This document shows, in pieces, positions 49,866-63,600 of a stretch of 64,000 nucleotides of DNA. Within the stretch, counting starts at the first letter, position 1, and each line of letters opens with the position of its first letter. Under the pieces are notes generated by a model. That model did not search any database. It was not told where the DNA came from and saw only the letters and a program-made list of their open reading frames with translations. The stretch comes from Adenanthera pavonina (lineage: Eukaryota; Streptophyta; Magnoliopsida; Fabales; Fabaceae), in NCBI GenBank assembly GCA_026686845.1, contig JAIVEN010000007.1, positions 33,725,001 through 33,789,000 on the forward strand, read 5' to 3'. A program made the position numbers and the translations under genes.

Positions 49866-52800
49866 ATGGATGGGCTTGGTGCTGGGGGTGATCTTCAAGA
49901 TGCTCCCAACCCGGAGGATCTTAAGCAATTGGGAGATGTTCCCACAGGTTTGCTTCAGCTTTTTCGTTTTGTTTGTTTGTTTGTTTCTTTTATTAACTGA
50001 ATATTCGTGTCCTAGGTTTTTTATTTTCTTGCTCACCGTATTCAAATAGATCTGGTTCAAGTCAGCCAGTGATTTGAGTCATGAGAAAAGGGAAATATTA
50101 ATTAGTCTATAATTTGTAATCATGTATTTTTCACTTCAAGGTGTCTGTTTGTTTGTTATAGTCGCGGTGGCTCCATTAGCATTTATTTCATGCCCTGGAA
50201 AGTAACTGAACCAAATCCTGAGCTAAAGTTGAAAGTTTTGCAAATCCTAAAAAGTTTGACCCCGTTGATTTCAGCTTCTGAATGAAAATTATTTTATAAA
50301 TTTCTGTCGTCGCTATCTAGTCTATGCTATTGTTGGCTGCTTTAGCTTATAAATACAGTGTTTACTGACACTGCAGAATGCCTTCTTTTTCTTTTTACTT
50401 ATCAGATTGTATAGTTTGTTTGTTCACTCTGGTTGATAATCCAGGATGTTTTATTGTGCCACAAGGCCAATGTCAATAGTGGTGGGTTAGAAGCAATTTC
50501 ACTGGATTTCTTTGCTTTGTTGTGAAATATTTTTTTATATTACTTTTTGAGTTAAAGGATATATTTGACTTTATGATTAGATTTGCTTTCATAATTGAAC
50601 TCCTTATTTTTTTGTTTTGGCTTTACTGACTGAAAGTGTAAAACATCTCTATTTTAATTTGTTTGGTTTTGGTGGCTCTGGTATAAGGGAATTCTCTCTC
50701 CTCTGTGTAACCTGTGTATATTTTTTTTTAATTTTGAGCAGTTATGAAAAACAGGTGAGAGTTCTTGAACTGAAAATTCTCCTGTTTTGCAGGAGGTGCA
50801 GTATTTGACGCATCACAATATGCATTCTTTGGAAAAAATGTAGTTGAGGAGGTTGAATTAGGGGGATTAGAAGATGAAGACAATGGTTCGCTTGCTGTTG
50901 ATCTTAATGAGGAGGAATTCTTTTTTAATATTAATGATAGAGAAGAGGTTAGCTTTCAGCCTTTGCAGAATTTTGATCATTGTGAATTCAGTAGCTTGAA
51001 TTTCTTAAAATGTAAACATGTTGTGCTTTTGTGGTTTAGTTTAGAAGCTTGTGCTGAGTTCATTTCACTGGTGAAAGGGAGCGGATCATTTTCTTCCCTT
51101 CTTTATGGGATTTGTCAAACACTGTAAATTGCTTTCTTGTTAAGCCATTGGCCTTTCATTGCTAATAATTCTTTTAGGCTGATTGTAGAATTTCAACTCC
51201 AGATAATTTTTGTGAGAAGAATTCCAAATAGTTATCTGTCAATTTACTTGGTAAATTTTGTGATATTTTACTTAAATCACGTGTTTTTTATTATCTAGGG
51301 GTTGTAAGTGGATTGATGCATGTTCTGAGAACCTGTTTGGTCATAAATTTTTCTTGATTTGAATGTCAATACCAAAGATGACCTATGCCTTTTATCATTT
51401 GTTTTCCTTCTGTTGTTCTGAAACCTTTTAGTCATCTCCCCCTTCATCTTGTTGTGTCCTATTTTTGGTTTGGTACCCCTAATACTTGGCGGGTCCTCCC
51501 AAACTTGTGAAAAGTGAAAATGAAATAATCTTATTTTTCTTAAGACAAATTGTTGAATAAAAGTTTCTCGGCATTTTGTTTTATCTGCTTCAATTTATTA
51601 ATGTACGTATATTTCAGGTTCAAGTAAATTTTTTGTATTCTGACATTCTCTTTCCTAGGCCAAGCAAACATTTTTCTCTTGGCTTTTCAACTTTCAATAG
51701 AGTGACCCAAACTCTAGGTTTTCCCCTCCCACTGAATGAGTAGAGGAGGTGAAATTTGAGCAAGGAGTTGGTTAGATGTGAGAGTTGTTATTAGAGATCC
51801 TTGCTATATTCGGTTGCACATGGGGTTTCTACCATTCAGTGCCTCTTCTTGTTTTTTTGTTTTTGACTTAGGATATTTGATCTTGAACTATTGTCGAAGG
51901 TTTGGATTGGTTCTCTATTATAAGGGAGGGAGCTAACTTGATTGAGAGACATTGAGAACTAATAAAGGTATTATGTAGGCTGAGTCTATCAGTCTTGATG
52001 GATCATTTTCTATAGGACAATCTGGGGTGGTTGTGTGTATAGATGTTTCTTTTGAATATATTGGTTGGGATTTTGTGTTAATGTATTTCTGATTCTTAGA
52101 GTGCTTTTATAGAATATAAACAAAATTTTTTCTTGCAAACAAAGTAGATGACAGTCAGCTCAGAATCAAAAGTGAATCTTTATTGGGTAGGTGATGAAGT
52201 TTCAAGAGGCAAGTTAGCATCTTGGCATGTTTTCCTTTTGAATGATCTTGAATGAATGTAATATGATTGTGGGGCAAATATATTTCATATTTCTTTATAC
52301 ATATAACACTCAAGTGCTGCTTTGCCACTGTTTTAAGCTATCTCCCTTTCATATGTCTTTCCTACACTGTTTTGCGTCTGTAACATGTTGTTTTGGGGTA
52401 CCGTCACGGTTGATTGTTGTCAGAATATTCTAGTAAAACCTGAATTTATTCGAGTTAATTCTTGATTTCAGTCTGTTTTCATAATTAATAGAGAAGTATC
52501 TGTATTGCCTGCTCTGATGACAAATGATAGAGTGCTGTCATGGTCTCTCTTTCCTTTTCTTATTTGATACATTAATTTTATCAGCTATTTAAATATTACT
52601 GCCACAATGTTAGAAAGTTTTTATCAAATAACTTTTCCTTTGGCATTGCAGGCTGAAGATGTGAGATCTCTATCAGATATTGATGATCTCAATACCACTT
52701 TTTTGAAGGTAAGGATCTTAAACAAATATATGATGGAGTCTCTGAATACTCGATATTTAATTAAATGAGTGACTAGGTATTGTGATATGAATGAGGTAAT

Positions 52801-55800
52801 TCTGTATCAAAATATCACTTATTAATTTGCATGCATTCATTAAGCAGAAAAACATTGTATTCTGAGTTTGTGCTCTATATATTTTGATAATATGATTGAC
52901 GTGGTTCTGTTATGATTATAATCTATATAATACAGGGGATGGGGTTGGCCAAAGAGGAAATAGGGGAATATTCTAAATACTGTATATTACTGAACAAGTG
53001 AATCTGCAGTTTCCTTGACTATGTTCGCATCTCAGTTTTTCCCCCCATAATCCTGTTATGAACTGTTGAAGGTAGCCAGTGGTTTGGTTTGGTTTGGTCT
53101 CTCAGCTTCTTGTGTATATTGGTTAGGATCCTTGTTAATGATGAATGAAAAAGAGGACTTTAAATTAGTTAAAGCTACCAACTCAGAAAAGTCTTTTCTT
53201 GGTTGAGTGTATTATTTTTTATTTGTATTCTTTTTCATTTGAGGGCATTTATGCTTGTTGGTCAGACAATAAGCCAGAGATTGGGAATTTCTAAGTTTGA
53301 GAAGTGAGAATGAGAACTATAATTTATATGTTATTTGTCTTATATAAAATAGCCATACTTGTCATATCTGCTTCTCCATATGCATGACATGATCTCCTGC
53401 CTCGAGAGTACTTTTTCACAAGACTGAAACTATCATTTATATAATTCCAATTCTAATACTTAGACTAGATGTTGACCTTACAAATAGCATGTAGAAACTA
53501 AGAGTTAACTCTTTGTTTGGGCTTGAATACTTGACCAAAGCAGTGGATAAGGGGTTGGGGGTTATTTTATACACGTGATGTTGATGGTCTATGGGATATG
53601 GGGGGAACAAAGAATAGTAATGATCTAGTTTTGTGTTTTTTTTTAGACACAGTTAAACCTGTTATGTTTTTTTGCCATTTCTACTTGCTGATAATAATCA
53701 CCACCAATTCACTATATATAAGATGAAAAATGAAGAAAAAGAAAGAGGGACATGGAACAAAGAGGGGAGCAAAGAATAATACTGTCTTAGTTTTTTTATT
53801 GTTTTGGCGACTGTTTCTTTTTTTTTTGGCCAATTCTGCTAGCTAATAATAATAATAATTCACTATGTAGAAGATGAAAAAGAAAGAAAAAATGAAGAGG
53901 GAGTTGGAAAAGATATTATTATAAGTGATAGCTCAATGCGTACGGTGTTGAAACCAAATCCCTTCCTTTGTTTATGAATCATAGCTGTGTGGGTTGTGCT
54001 ATGATTTTCTTGGATGTTTTCAGAAGTCGGCAGGCTATTAGGGTTTCCTTTCCTTGGTAAGCTTTCAGATTTCTTGGTTTGAGAAGGTTGCATTGGCAAC
54101 AAATCCATAGCATTTCTTGCAGTCAGAATTATTCTTTCTATTTGGTGAAATAGTGCCTTATCCATGTTTCACTTTGGGGTCAGTATGAAACAAGGAAATC
54201 AGTCTTATTACTGATTTTGTGGAAATTTGGGGCAAAATTGATATATAATTCTGTACCTGAGGACACTTGGTCAATGTGACTTTGGGTTCTGAATATTGTT
54301 GTTACTCAGAGATTTATCATTTCCAATGCTTCATTGATTGAACTTTTTATTACGCTAAATTAAAAAACTGCTCCGAAGAATATGTTGTCTCTGCTGAAAT
54401 TTGGCGCAATTATCTTGTCAGTACAGTATACATAGTTTTTCCATTTCCTTTTTAGCTTTACTGGTAACTCAGTTGCCACATTGGTTCATGTTGATGATGA
54501 ACCTGCCATCCCATTCTTAAGAAGAAGAAAATAAAAGAAGAATAAATGTAGTGTGCAATGCTTGCATAATTTCTTTCTGTTTCTTTCGTAGATTTTCTGG
54601 CAGCTTATTTTCCATTTTTGTTGATCTATTCATGTTTATGATTGGCAGTGCATGTGTCATCACGCTCATGAGAAATAAATGAAAAAAAAAAAGAATGAGA
54701 TTTTGTTGAAAGGAATGAATAAGATGATCAGCTAGCTTCCTTTGGCAAATATTTTGGTAGCAAGTAATGAGTTCCCCCCTCAACACAAGATAGTTGTTTG
54801 ATCTTTTCTTGACAATTGCTCCAGTTTTGTTCATATTTTTTATTCAGTTTTCTGTTGTATTGATCATGGTCCTGCTGTTTTTGAGTGGCCATATATTCTG
54901 CTCTACATGGATTGATAAGAATATTATGATTTTTCTTTTATTTCAGTTGAATAAGGCTGTTAGTGGGCCAAGATATCCTGGAGTTATTGGCGAACGGGGA
55001 TCAAGAGAAAGTGAGTTGAGCATTTGTGCTTATTTAACTATTTGCAAAACTATGATTTTTCATATTGCTTCTTTTATCTTAGAAATGGAACTCCTCTTTA
55101 AACATTTGTTTAACATTTGCAGTATTGTTGTTCTTTTATATTCTGATGCCATCATTTGCCCACTAGTTATTTTTGCAAGGCATCATGCTTTTATGTCCAA
55201 CTATGATTGTAGACTTTTGACCGCAAGTTTTTTGTTATCCATTAGTTACCAAGGGGAAATTTTTCTATGAATTGTAGGAGAGCAATAGTTGAATAAACAT
55301 TTGAAATGCTTCTGTTTGTAGATTATTTGTCAACCCATGGTTTCAAGAAAGGTATTAGTGGTCCATGAGTCGTATGAAAGTAGTGATTCAGCTAAAAAGT
55401 AAAATGGTTCTGTTGAAAATGTTAATTGAAATGTAAGTTTTTTTCTGTAACAATTTTTTTTATAATTTTTTTTCTTTTACCATCTTCTGATAAAAACTTT
55501 ATTGTGTTTGCGTTTTTACCTTTTATTTGTTTGAGAATTGCAATGATAATGCTATAGTCCTTGTAGATATATGTTGTGTCATAATAAGAATATTTAGAGT
55601 GGAATATCATAATTTTAGGTTGATTTCCAGTTAGACAAATATAGCAAATTGCCAAAAGTTGCTGGATGACATTTATAAAAGGAGGGAAAAATTTTGTGTG
55701 TTTCATATGCATTTAATAAGGGTGTTCAAAATCGAATCAAATCAATTAGACCGAACCAAACCGAACCATATTGACAAAAAATGATTTGATCCGAATTGAA

Positions 55801-58800
55801 ATGAGATCTATTTTTGTGTTTTCCACCTTTCCCTATTGGAACTGACTTGGTTTGATTTGGTTTGATTCGGTTTTAGTGTAGTGAGATCTGAATTAAACTG
55901 AACCATACCTAATAACTATATTATAATAACTTATAATATATAAATATACCCGATTACTCTTAACCATACCTATGTTGTTTCACGTTTTCTAATATTCATA
56001 AAGTGTATTGGTTAGTAAATTATTTAGATATAATTTGTGTCCAAAATATCTATATCTAACCTATTTAATTTAATTTTTGAAGACTGATGCTATTTGAAAA
56101 AAAAATTTGAAAAGCATGAACCAAACCGATTACATTTTGAATTGACAAGATGCAAAGAAAAGCCAGACCAATTGGTTTCGTTTGGCTTTTGTCGAAAATT
56201 GAACCAAACTGCAACTATGAACACTCTTAGTGTTTAATGATGAATCTTATTTTATTTAATTTATAATTTATAATAATTACTATCATGGAGGTATATTATA
56301 GAATACAATTAAATCCCATGATTGTTCTGTGAGCGGGCATATATAGTTGGCTATATGGAGGTTGAAGTAATTTTTGGCTAATTGAAGGCTTGTATGGTAA
56401 GCGTATGAATTAAAGGTGTCTAGATTGTGACGTAATTATGCCAAAAGAAGACAAAAGGCTTGATATATATGGGCCTTTGAATTTTAATTGCGACACTAAT
56501 CATGCTCTTCAGAAAATAAGGATAGTGGTTGATGGAAGGATAAATGGATAATTTAGCAAAAGAAGAAATGGGCATCATTTAAAAATCCTAAAATGTGTGG
56601 TTCTCCCCCTTCCTCCCCCCCCCCCCCCCCCCCAAAAAAAAAAAACCATTGAATATCCATCATCTGTCCATAAAAAAATGGATCTATTTTCTTTTTCTGG
56701 ACCAAAAATTGGATCCATTTTCACCTGATCATTGATCCATAATTTTTTATGGCAGATTAGGCGGATAATGAACCATTGCCACCCTTGTATTGGCATAGAT
56801 TTAAGACTTGTAATGACATGCATGTGAATGTTTCATCCAAATGTTGGGCGCATGTGTATTTCTGCTACCAGTTTATTCATAGTGATCGTTGTTTAAGTGG
56901 TAAAGCCTGCCCTGTCTTGAAAAGAGGGAAACAAGTTCAAGAAATATCAGCATCTTGGTGAATGTGTTGGGATTCACTAGGCATTTTTTTGGGGCCACTT
57001 ACTAACCATACTAATGTAGTAGGAAGGGCACATGGTTGTGCTATATGTGGTATTTTATCAGAGATTTGCTTGTGGGAATCAAGTATTATTTTATTTTATC
57101 TTTTTGTCTGTCATTATTAGTAAACGTGTTTTTTGGAACTGTCTCTGATGGTTTCAGGAGGCATAATGATAGTTACAGACCATTCACACTAGTGAATAGT
57201 GGATAAAGTGATGTACTTGTTTTATGTGACTTTGGGCAACTTTACAGAAATCAGAATGCTGAGTCTCTGCGAGTGTGAATGTCGTGGCACCAAAAGGCAA
57301 TACACTTGTCAGGGAGATGTCTAATTATTTTGTGGATGTTATTTTGGATTCCTGTAATGAATATATAAGCCTGCTGTTTTAAGTAACTATGTATTGGTAG
57401 CATTAGGGGTACATTGCTGTTGTTTCTCTGTGTGCACCTTTATCAACTTGACTGAATTGTTAATACGTGCATATTTTATCCAGGTTCTTCTGCTTCTGAC
57501 TGGGCACTAAGGGAAGATGTTCCCAACTGGTTTGACCAGCATGCTTTTAACAGTGAAGGTTTCCATTCTACTCTCTCTCATGTAGAAGAACCAAAGCCCT
57601 TGTACAGAACATCTTCATACCCTGAACAGCTACGGCAGCAGCAACCCTACCCACTCCAACATCACTCTAGTGAACCAGTAAACTGGTTTGACCAGCGTAT
57701 ATTTGATGTTGAAGCTGCTCAGGATGGTAAACGTTGGTCATCACAGCCACAATCCTCCTTGTACAGAACTTCTTCCTATCCTGATCAGCGACAGCAGCTT
57801 CCCCATTTCTCTAGCGAACCAACTTTTGTGCCAAAGTCATCTTTTACTTCTTATCCTCCCCCTGGCGGTAAGTCCCAGCAAGCTTCTCCAAATTATAGTA
57901 CAAGTAGCCTGATAATTCCATATCATGCTGGGGGAACTCAGATGGCATTATCTTCACAAAGTCGTTCTCATTTTTCCAATTCTGCACTTCAATTGAGTGG
58001 ATTAAACCATGGCTCTCATTTTGGTGGAAATATGCGCCAGTTTAGTACTGGCTCCCTACTCAATCATCGCATGCAGAATCAATGGGTCAATCCTGCAGGG
58101 TTATTTCCTGGAGATCATTCAAATCTTCTAAGTAATATGCTGCAGCAACAATTACATCTTCATAATGGATCCATACCTCCTAATTTAATGACTCAGTTGC
58201 AGCAACAGCAGCATAGACTGCATCATTCTGCTCAGCAATCAGCAGGCTATCTTTCAGGTTTCCGGTCCCATTTACTTAATCCCCATCTTTCTTCTGGTAC
58301 TGTGATGAGTAAATATGATCATATGCTAGGTCTGGCAGATGTTAGGGATCATAGACCAAAATCAACTCATAAAGGTAGACATAATCCTCGCTTCGCTCAA
58401 CAGGGTTCTGATATCATTAGCCAGAAGAGTGACAGTGGGTCACTGCAGTTTAGGTCCAAGTATATGACAAGTGATGAGATTGAGAGTATTCTCAAAATGC
58501 AGCTTGCAGTGACACATAGTAATGATCCATATGTTGATGATTATTATCACCAAGCTTGTCTTGCGAAAAAATCTTCCAGTTCTAAGTTGAAGCTTCCATT
58601 TTGCCCAACCCAAATAAGGGAACTTCCTGCACGAGCTCGGGCTAATTCTGAACCCCATGCTTTTCTTCAGGTTGATGCTCTAGGGAGGGTTTCATTTTCA
58701 TCTATACGCCGGCCTCGTCCTCTCCTTGAAGTTGATCCCCCAAGTACTGGTAATTCTGAGCAAAACAATTTAGAGAAGCCCCTTGAGCAAGAGCCTATGT

Positions 58801-59726
58801 TTGCGGCCAGGGTCACAATTGAGGATGGTCTATGTCTTCTTCTTGATGTAGATGATATTGATCGTTTCTTGCAGGCCAACCAGATACAAGATGGTGGGAC
58901 TCAATTAAGACTAAGGCGACAGGTCCTCTTGGAAGGACTAGCAACTTCTCTTCAGCTAGTTGACCCTCTGGGAAAGAATGGACACAAAGTTGGTCTTGCT
59001 GCTAAGGATGACCTTGTTTTCTTACGGTTAGTTTCTCTTCCCAAGGGACGTAAGCTCCTGACAAGGTATCTTCAGTTGCTTCTTCCTGGTAGTGAGCTTA
59101 TGCGAATAGTCTGCATGGCTGTCTTTCGTCATTTAAGATTCTTATTTGGTGGCCTCCCCTCTGATCCGGAAGCAGCAGAAACAACAATTAATCTTGCTAA
59201 GGTTGTTTCCCAGTGTGTCCGAGGGATGGACCTTGGCTCTCTCAGTGCTTGTCTTGCAGCTGTGGTTTGTTCCTCAGAGCAGCCCCCTTTGCGTCCCCTT
59301 GGAAGTGCTGCTGGAGATGGTGCATCTGTTGTCTTGGTATCCGTTCTTGAGAGGGCTACTGAACTTCTAACTGATCCTCATGCTGCTTGCAACTATAATA
59401 TAGCTAATCGTTCATTCTGGCAGGGCTCATTTGATGAATTCTTTGGTCTTCTAACAAAGTATTGCATGAATAAATACCATAGTATCATGCAATCCTTGCT
59501 TATGCAAGGCACACCAAATATGGCTGTCATTAATGCAGATGCTGCTAAAGCTATTAGTCGAGAAATGCCGGTTGAACTCTTGCGGGCTAGTCTTCCTCAT
59601 ACCGATGACCACCAAAGGAAGTTATTACTAGATTTTGCTCAGCGCTCTGTACCTGTGGTCGGACTGAACAATAATGCTGGAGGCAGTAGTAGTAGTCATG
59701 TGAACTCTGAGACAGTGCTGAGTTGA
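49866..59726 (+). CDS. PAT1: PAT1 decapping activator homologue, downstream copy (PAT1-B)
   Basis: Five exons (49866-49947, 50793-50947, 52652-52708, 54947-55010, 57484-59726) give 866 residues. Exons 1, 3 and 4 have exactly the same lengths as in PAT1-A (82, 57, 64 nt) and all intron phases match, so the pair arose by tandem gene duplication. The acidic N-motif FDASQYAFFG is intact and the C-terminal Pat domain starts near residue 563 (VTIEDGLCLLLDVDDIDRFL). An extra module in the middle repeats NWFDQ and LYRTSSYPEQ/DQ, making this copy longer. It keeps the Ser-rich tail ending SETVLS. Introns 2-4 are much larger than in PAT1-A; intron 4 (2473 nt) holds a hAT MITE, a C19A12 tract and a SINE-like scrap. 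The role, as for PAT1-A, is inferred to be decapping activation in cytoplasmic P-bodies. Confidence 0.95.
53602..53905. repeat. Two-copy tandem repeat in PAT1-B intron 3
   Basis: Two units about 162 bases apart share GGGGA(A/G)CAAAGAATA, a T-rich stretch, a TAATAATAA/TCAC stretch, AATTCACTAT(A/G)TA and AAGATGAAAAA followed by an A/G-rich tail. Confidence 0.7.
55717..56229. mobile_element. hAT-type MITE in PAT1-B intron 4
   Basis: The 513-base element has perfect 12-base inverted termini, TAAGGGTGTTCA and TGAACACTCTTA. The flanking octamers GCATTTAA and GTGTTTAA match at 6 of 8. It is related to the element at 44698-45201 and is non-coding. Confidence 0.8.
56615..56645. repeat. C19-A12 homopolymer tract
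   Basis: Nineteen C followed directly by twelve A, within PAT1-B intron 4. The opposite strand has G19. Confidence 0.95.
56887..56950 (+). repeat. SINE-like scrap (tRNA-derived, tentative)
   Basis: GTTTAAGTGGTAAAGCCTG resembles a pol III A box and the later AACAAGTTCAAG a degenerate B box, at plausible spacing. No defined 3' end or target duplication was found. Confidence 0.25.
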
Positions 59727-59944
59727 TACACAACTAGATGAGAACCTCACTAATGATCAGATCGTGATTTTTGGGTCAAGATCCATCAACATCAACATAT
59801 ATCATCAGGAAAATCTTGCATCTGTTGGAAGTACACAAATTAAACGATCCAATGCCGAAAGCCAAAGAAGTGCTAGTTGCTTCTTAAGCGGATGTTTCCA
59901 ACTCGTCCCCACTTGTTTTGCCGTACCATGTGCAGCACTCTGAT

Positions 59945-60110
59945 AACTTGCAACCAGGCCCCTTTGTGTATTATGGAAAACACAGGGTTGATTTGTTCCG
60001 AATGTCCTTTTATTTCATGTCTTCTTTTTCTCTTGACAGGGGAGCTTATTTTGTTTCTATGTGTGGTTGGTAGGAACACAGTAGTGGTTAGCATGTACAG
60101 GTTTAGCTGC
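59945..60110 (+). other. PAT1-B 3' flank conserved with PAT1-A
   Basis: This corresponds to the 43880-44030 block. It contains CTTTTTCTCTTGACAG|GGGAGCTTATTTT, again resembling a splice acceptor, so a 3'-UTR intron or a conserved 3'-UTR element is possible. Confidence 0.5.
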
Positions 60111-60609
60111 AAATCTGATTCCCAATTTCCTCATGTATCCTTACTATTATATACAAGGCGTGGGGGTGGGGTTGTATCTTCATATCCACCTGTGATAGGT
60201 AACCATTTTGCTGGAAATGGCATTGGGGTTGCTCAAACTTGATTGGAAACAGGTAGAAACGATGAACCATGGATGAAAATACCGAAGGAACACTCTTGTG
60301 AAATAAATTATATTGACCTTGCTGCAAAAATATCATATTTTCTCTTTCTCTAGTTTTCATTCTGCTGTGTTTTTTACCCATGAGATGAGATCATTTGCAT
60401 TTAGTTCTCAACCCGTCATTTCGGCTTGTGGTTTTGGGAAATTTGTTCGGAGATTACTGTTGCGTATGGCTCTTCTTACAGAATATGAAATTAGCGTTAG
60501 TAATTCACTTTCTGTTCATTTCTGTTTGTTGGATTAGTGAGCCACGTTCCCATGGATGGCCCTTCGTGAATTGTTTAGTTGTTTTTACTTTTCAGAGATG
60601 ATCCTGCAA

Positions 60610-63600
60610 TCTCACCGTGATGTATTTCGTTCGGAATATAGAATGAAAAGAAATAAATATAAAAAATAATTTATGAATGCAAAGTAGTTTTGTGGTTTTA
60701 TGTAAGGTAACAAAAAAAGATTATTCAATAATGATAATAAGGATATTGAAAACGTATTATTTTTTTTTTCGAGATTTTGTTCATGATTCTCTAGGTAATT
60801 ATTGTAACGTGACTATTGATATGGTTTTAAAATATTTGATAGTTTGATGACCAAAAGTCTGATCTTTCATTTTGTATTAATTTCAATTAAATTTGACACA
60901 TTTTATCATGCATTGTACATGGTTTGAAAAATTAGATGTATTATTTAAAGTTTGTGAATAGTCTAAATTGCTATAAATTTTATTGTTTATATTGATATAT
61001 TGATTTTAGTAATATCAAAATATCAATATATATATATATATATTAAAATTATAGTAGGACATATCAGTATTGTTCATTTTTTAAAATTCTATGCAATTTG
61101 CAGTGAAATGTATCTAGTCAATGTATAACATATATAAATATATAATAAAATTTCTAGCGAGTTACACCATTTATAGATATGAATAATATGTATCTTATCC
61201 GAAAAAATATGTCAAATTATAATAAAATTGTTACAACACAAAGCAACAAACTTATTTTTTCACTGCTTTTATTCTCCACGAGTGTGGTACTGTGGTGGTC
61301 GAATGTGGTTGTGTTTTTATTGATAAGCTCCGAAAGAGACTGAAGTGATCCGTTCAATTCATTATTTTAACATGGGCAATTCCCCAGTCCCACATGGGTT
61401 AAAGGAAAAGAAATTAAAAAACAAAAAAACGCAATCACTTTTCAAAATTGAATTTTATATATAATACAACTTGTATATTGATCTATTGATTATTCATCAG
61501 ATTTAGATTTGGGGACCAAAATTTATGAACCCGTGCAACACGAAACAGGAGCAGTCAAATTATTTTTTGGTGGAAAAAAACACAAATAGAAAATGTGATT
61601 TTTTTAAAAAAAAACACAGAAATAAAAAATAAATAATAGAATAACAATAATATTTATTATAATCTATATCAGATCACTCAAAAAGATCTAATTGAACACA
61701 TCACTTGTTAAAAGTTAAATAAAACCAAGGAAAAGTCGGAGCTCCAAATCGAGCAAGCTTTTGTGGAAATGATCGAACGCACCGTTCCGCATGCTGCAAT
61801 TGGCACTCAAATCTGAGTTACGATGAGGACAAACAAATCCACCCACCCTTCACACTTTTTTATTGCTCACTAAGATCACACCTAGAAATCAAAGGAATTA
61901 ACCAAATAAATAAATACACAACAATCCATTTTGAATATATAGATAATAGATAAGTACAAGATGAATGACCATTATCTGTATAAATAATGTTTCTACATGA
62001 GCATGAGGATAATCACCTACTATGTCGACTTTTAGCTTTGTTGGCGTTAAATAGTTGCGTTTCCTGAAAAAACATCAACTAAAGTGAGGTGTGGAAAACA
62101 AAATTTAATATTTTATTATAAAATGCAATTTTATTAATTGACATTGGTGTGTAAATTGGAATTCTTACGTCATTTAATATTTTATTATAAAATGCAATTT
62201 TTATCAATTCAATTATTGGTTCAGAAGTAATAACTAATATTATATAATTTTCATAAAAATTGGATACCTATAAATATACTATCAAATAGTTAAAACTTTA
62301 AAGTTTGTTTTATTTAAAATATATATTTCAAGCTTTTTCTTAGAACATTTATATTTCAACTGATAGTTAAAAATTAATTCTTCTAAATATAAAGATCACC
62401 AAAGAGAAAGTAATGGAATATAAAACAATTTTAGATTAATGTCAAATATTTTGAGAAATGATTCTCATGATCTTTTGGCCAACAAAATATGATTCTCATG
62501 ATTACAATTACTGGTTCAGCATTGGTCTTTATATAAAAAAATTCATTATTTAATAATATAATGTGTTTGATACATTATAAAAAAATGTAATACCTCTTTT
62601 TTTTTTGTTTGATACGAATGTAATACCTCTCTATTTTTATAGGAAATTGAGCAGGATGCGTATTTCAATTCGGCTATATAGTTTCAGATAAGATCATGAA
62701 GAAAATATGAGAGCAATAATTGTCAACAAAAGCCAACAAATTTGTATTTTTTTTAATGAGATTGGCAATTATAGATTAAAATTAGTGACGTCCATGTTTT
62801 CATTAAATTCAGACTATATTATATATAAGTTCCCATCATCTTTTCAAGGGGAATTACATAGCAAAATAATAAATTCATTATAAAATAAGATATGTTATTA
62901 CTTAATCTACCAATATTACTATTCAGTATTTAAAATTTTAACACTTTTTTTCAGTTAAAGTCCTTTGTTTTAAATAATTTACTATACTGATCCCTAACTA
63001 TAACTCCTCTTTTTTTCAAATTCTATTGAAATTCTTAACAATACATAAATTGAAATTATACAACAAGATGTATAAATTACATAGGTCTCTATTCTTTTCA
63101 TTTTTCCATGTATTTTTGAGGAAGTACTATATATCAATATACCGAAGATTAGATAAAGAAAAAATTCATATTGAAAGAGCTATTATTTATTTGGAGCCTG
63201 ATAATGCTTAAATTAAAAGTAATATAAGAAATGAATATCATATGATTGTCATATATATATATATATATATATAAAGGAGAGAAGACTCCTCTCATAAAAT
63301 ATAATATTTCTTTTTGTACTATTCTGAAAAACGATAAAATTGATATTTAATAATGAACCTATATAATTTATATATGTTCATTTTTGTGTGTTTGTTTTTA
63401 CACATGCACGAAACATACTGGTTTTATAATTAATTAGAGAATCTCCAGTTACAAACGTCCCCTTCAATAGCGGTTGAAAATAATTAAGAATAAGAGAATA
63501 TTAAAATAATTGAGGGTATAATAATAATTAGAGAGAGAAAGTCTCAATATTCCAACGATGACCAAAACGAAAATTAAAATAAAACGATCTATTTCAACAC

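Noticed and set aside
54794..55270. 158-residue frame in PAT1-B
   Set aside because: Intron read-through that includes exon 4 by chance; most of it is hydrophobic translation of T-rich intron.
61388..61400. AGTCCCACATGGG, similar to the plant snRNA upstream element
   Set aside because: No TATA at the required spacing and no snRNA sequence follows. Similar words are common in plant repeats.
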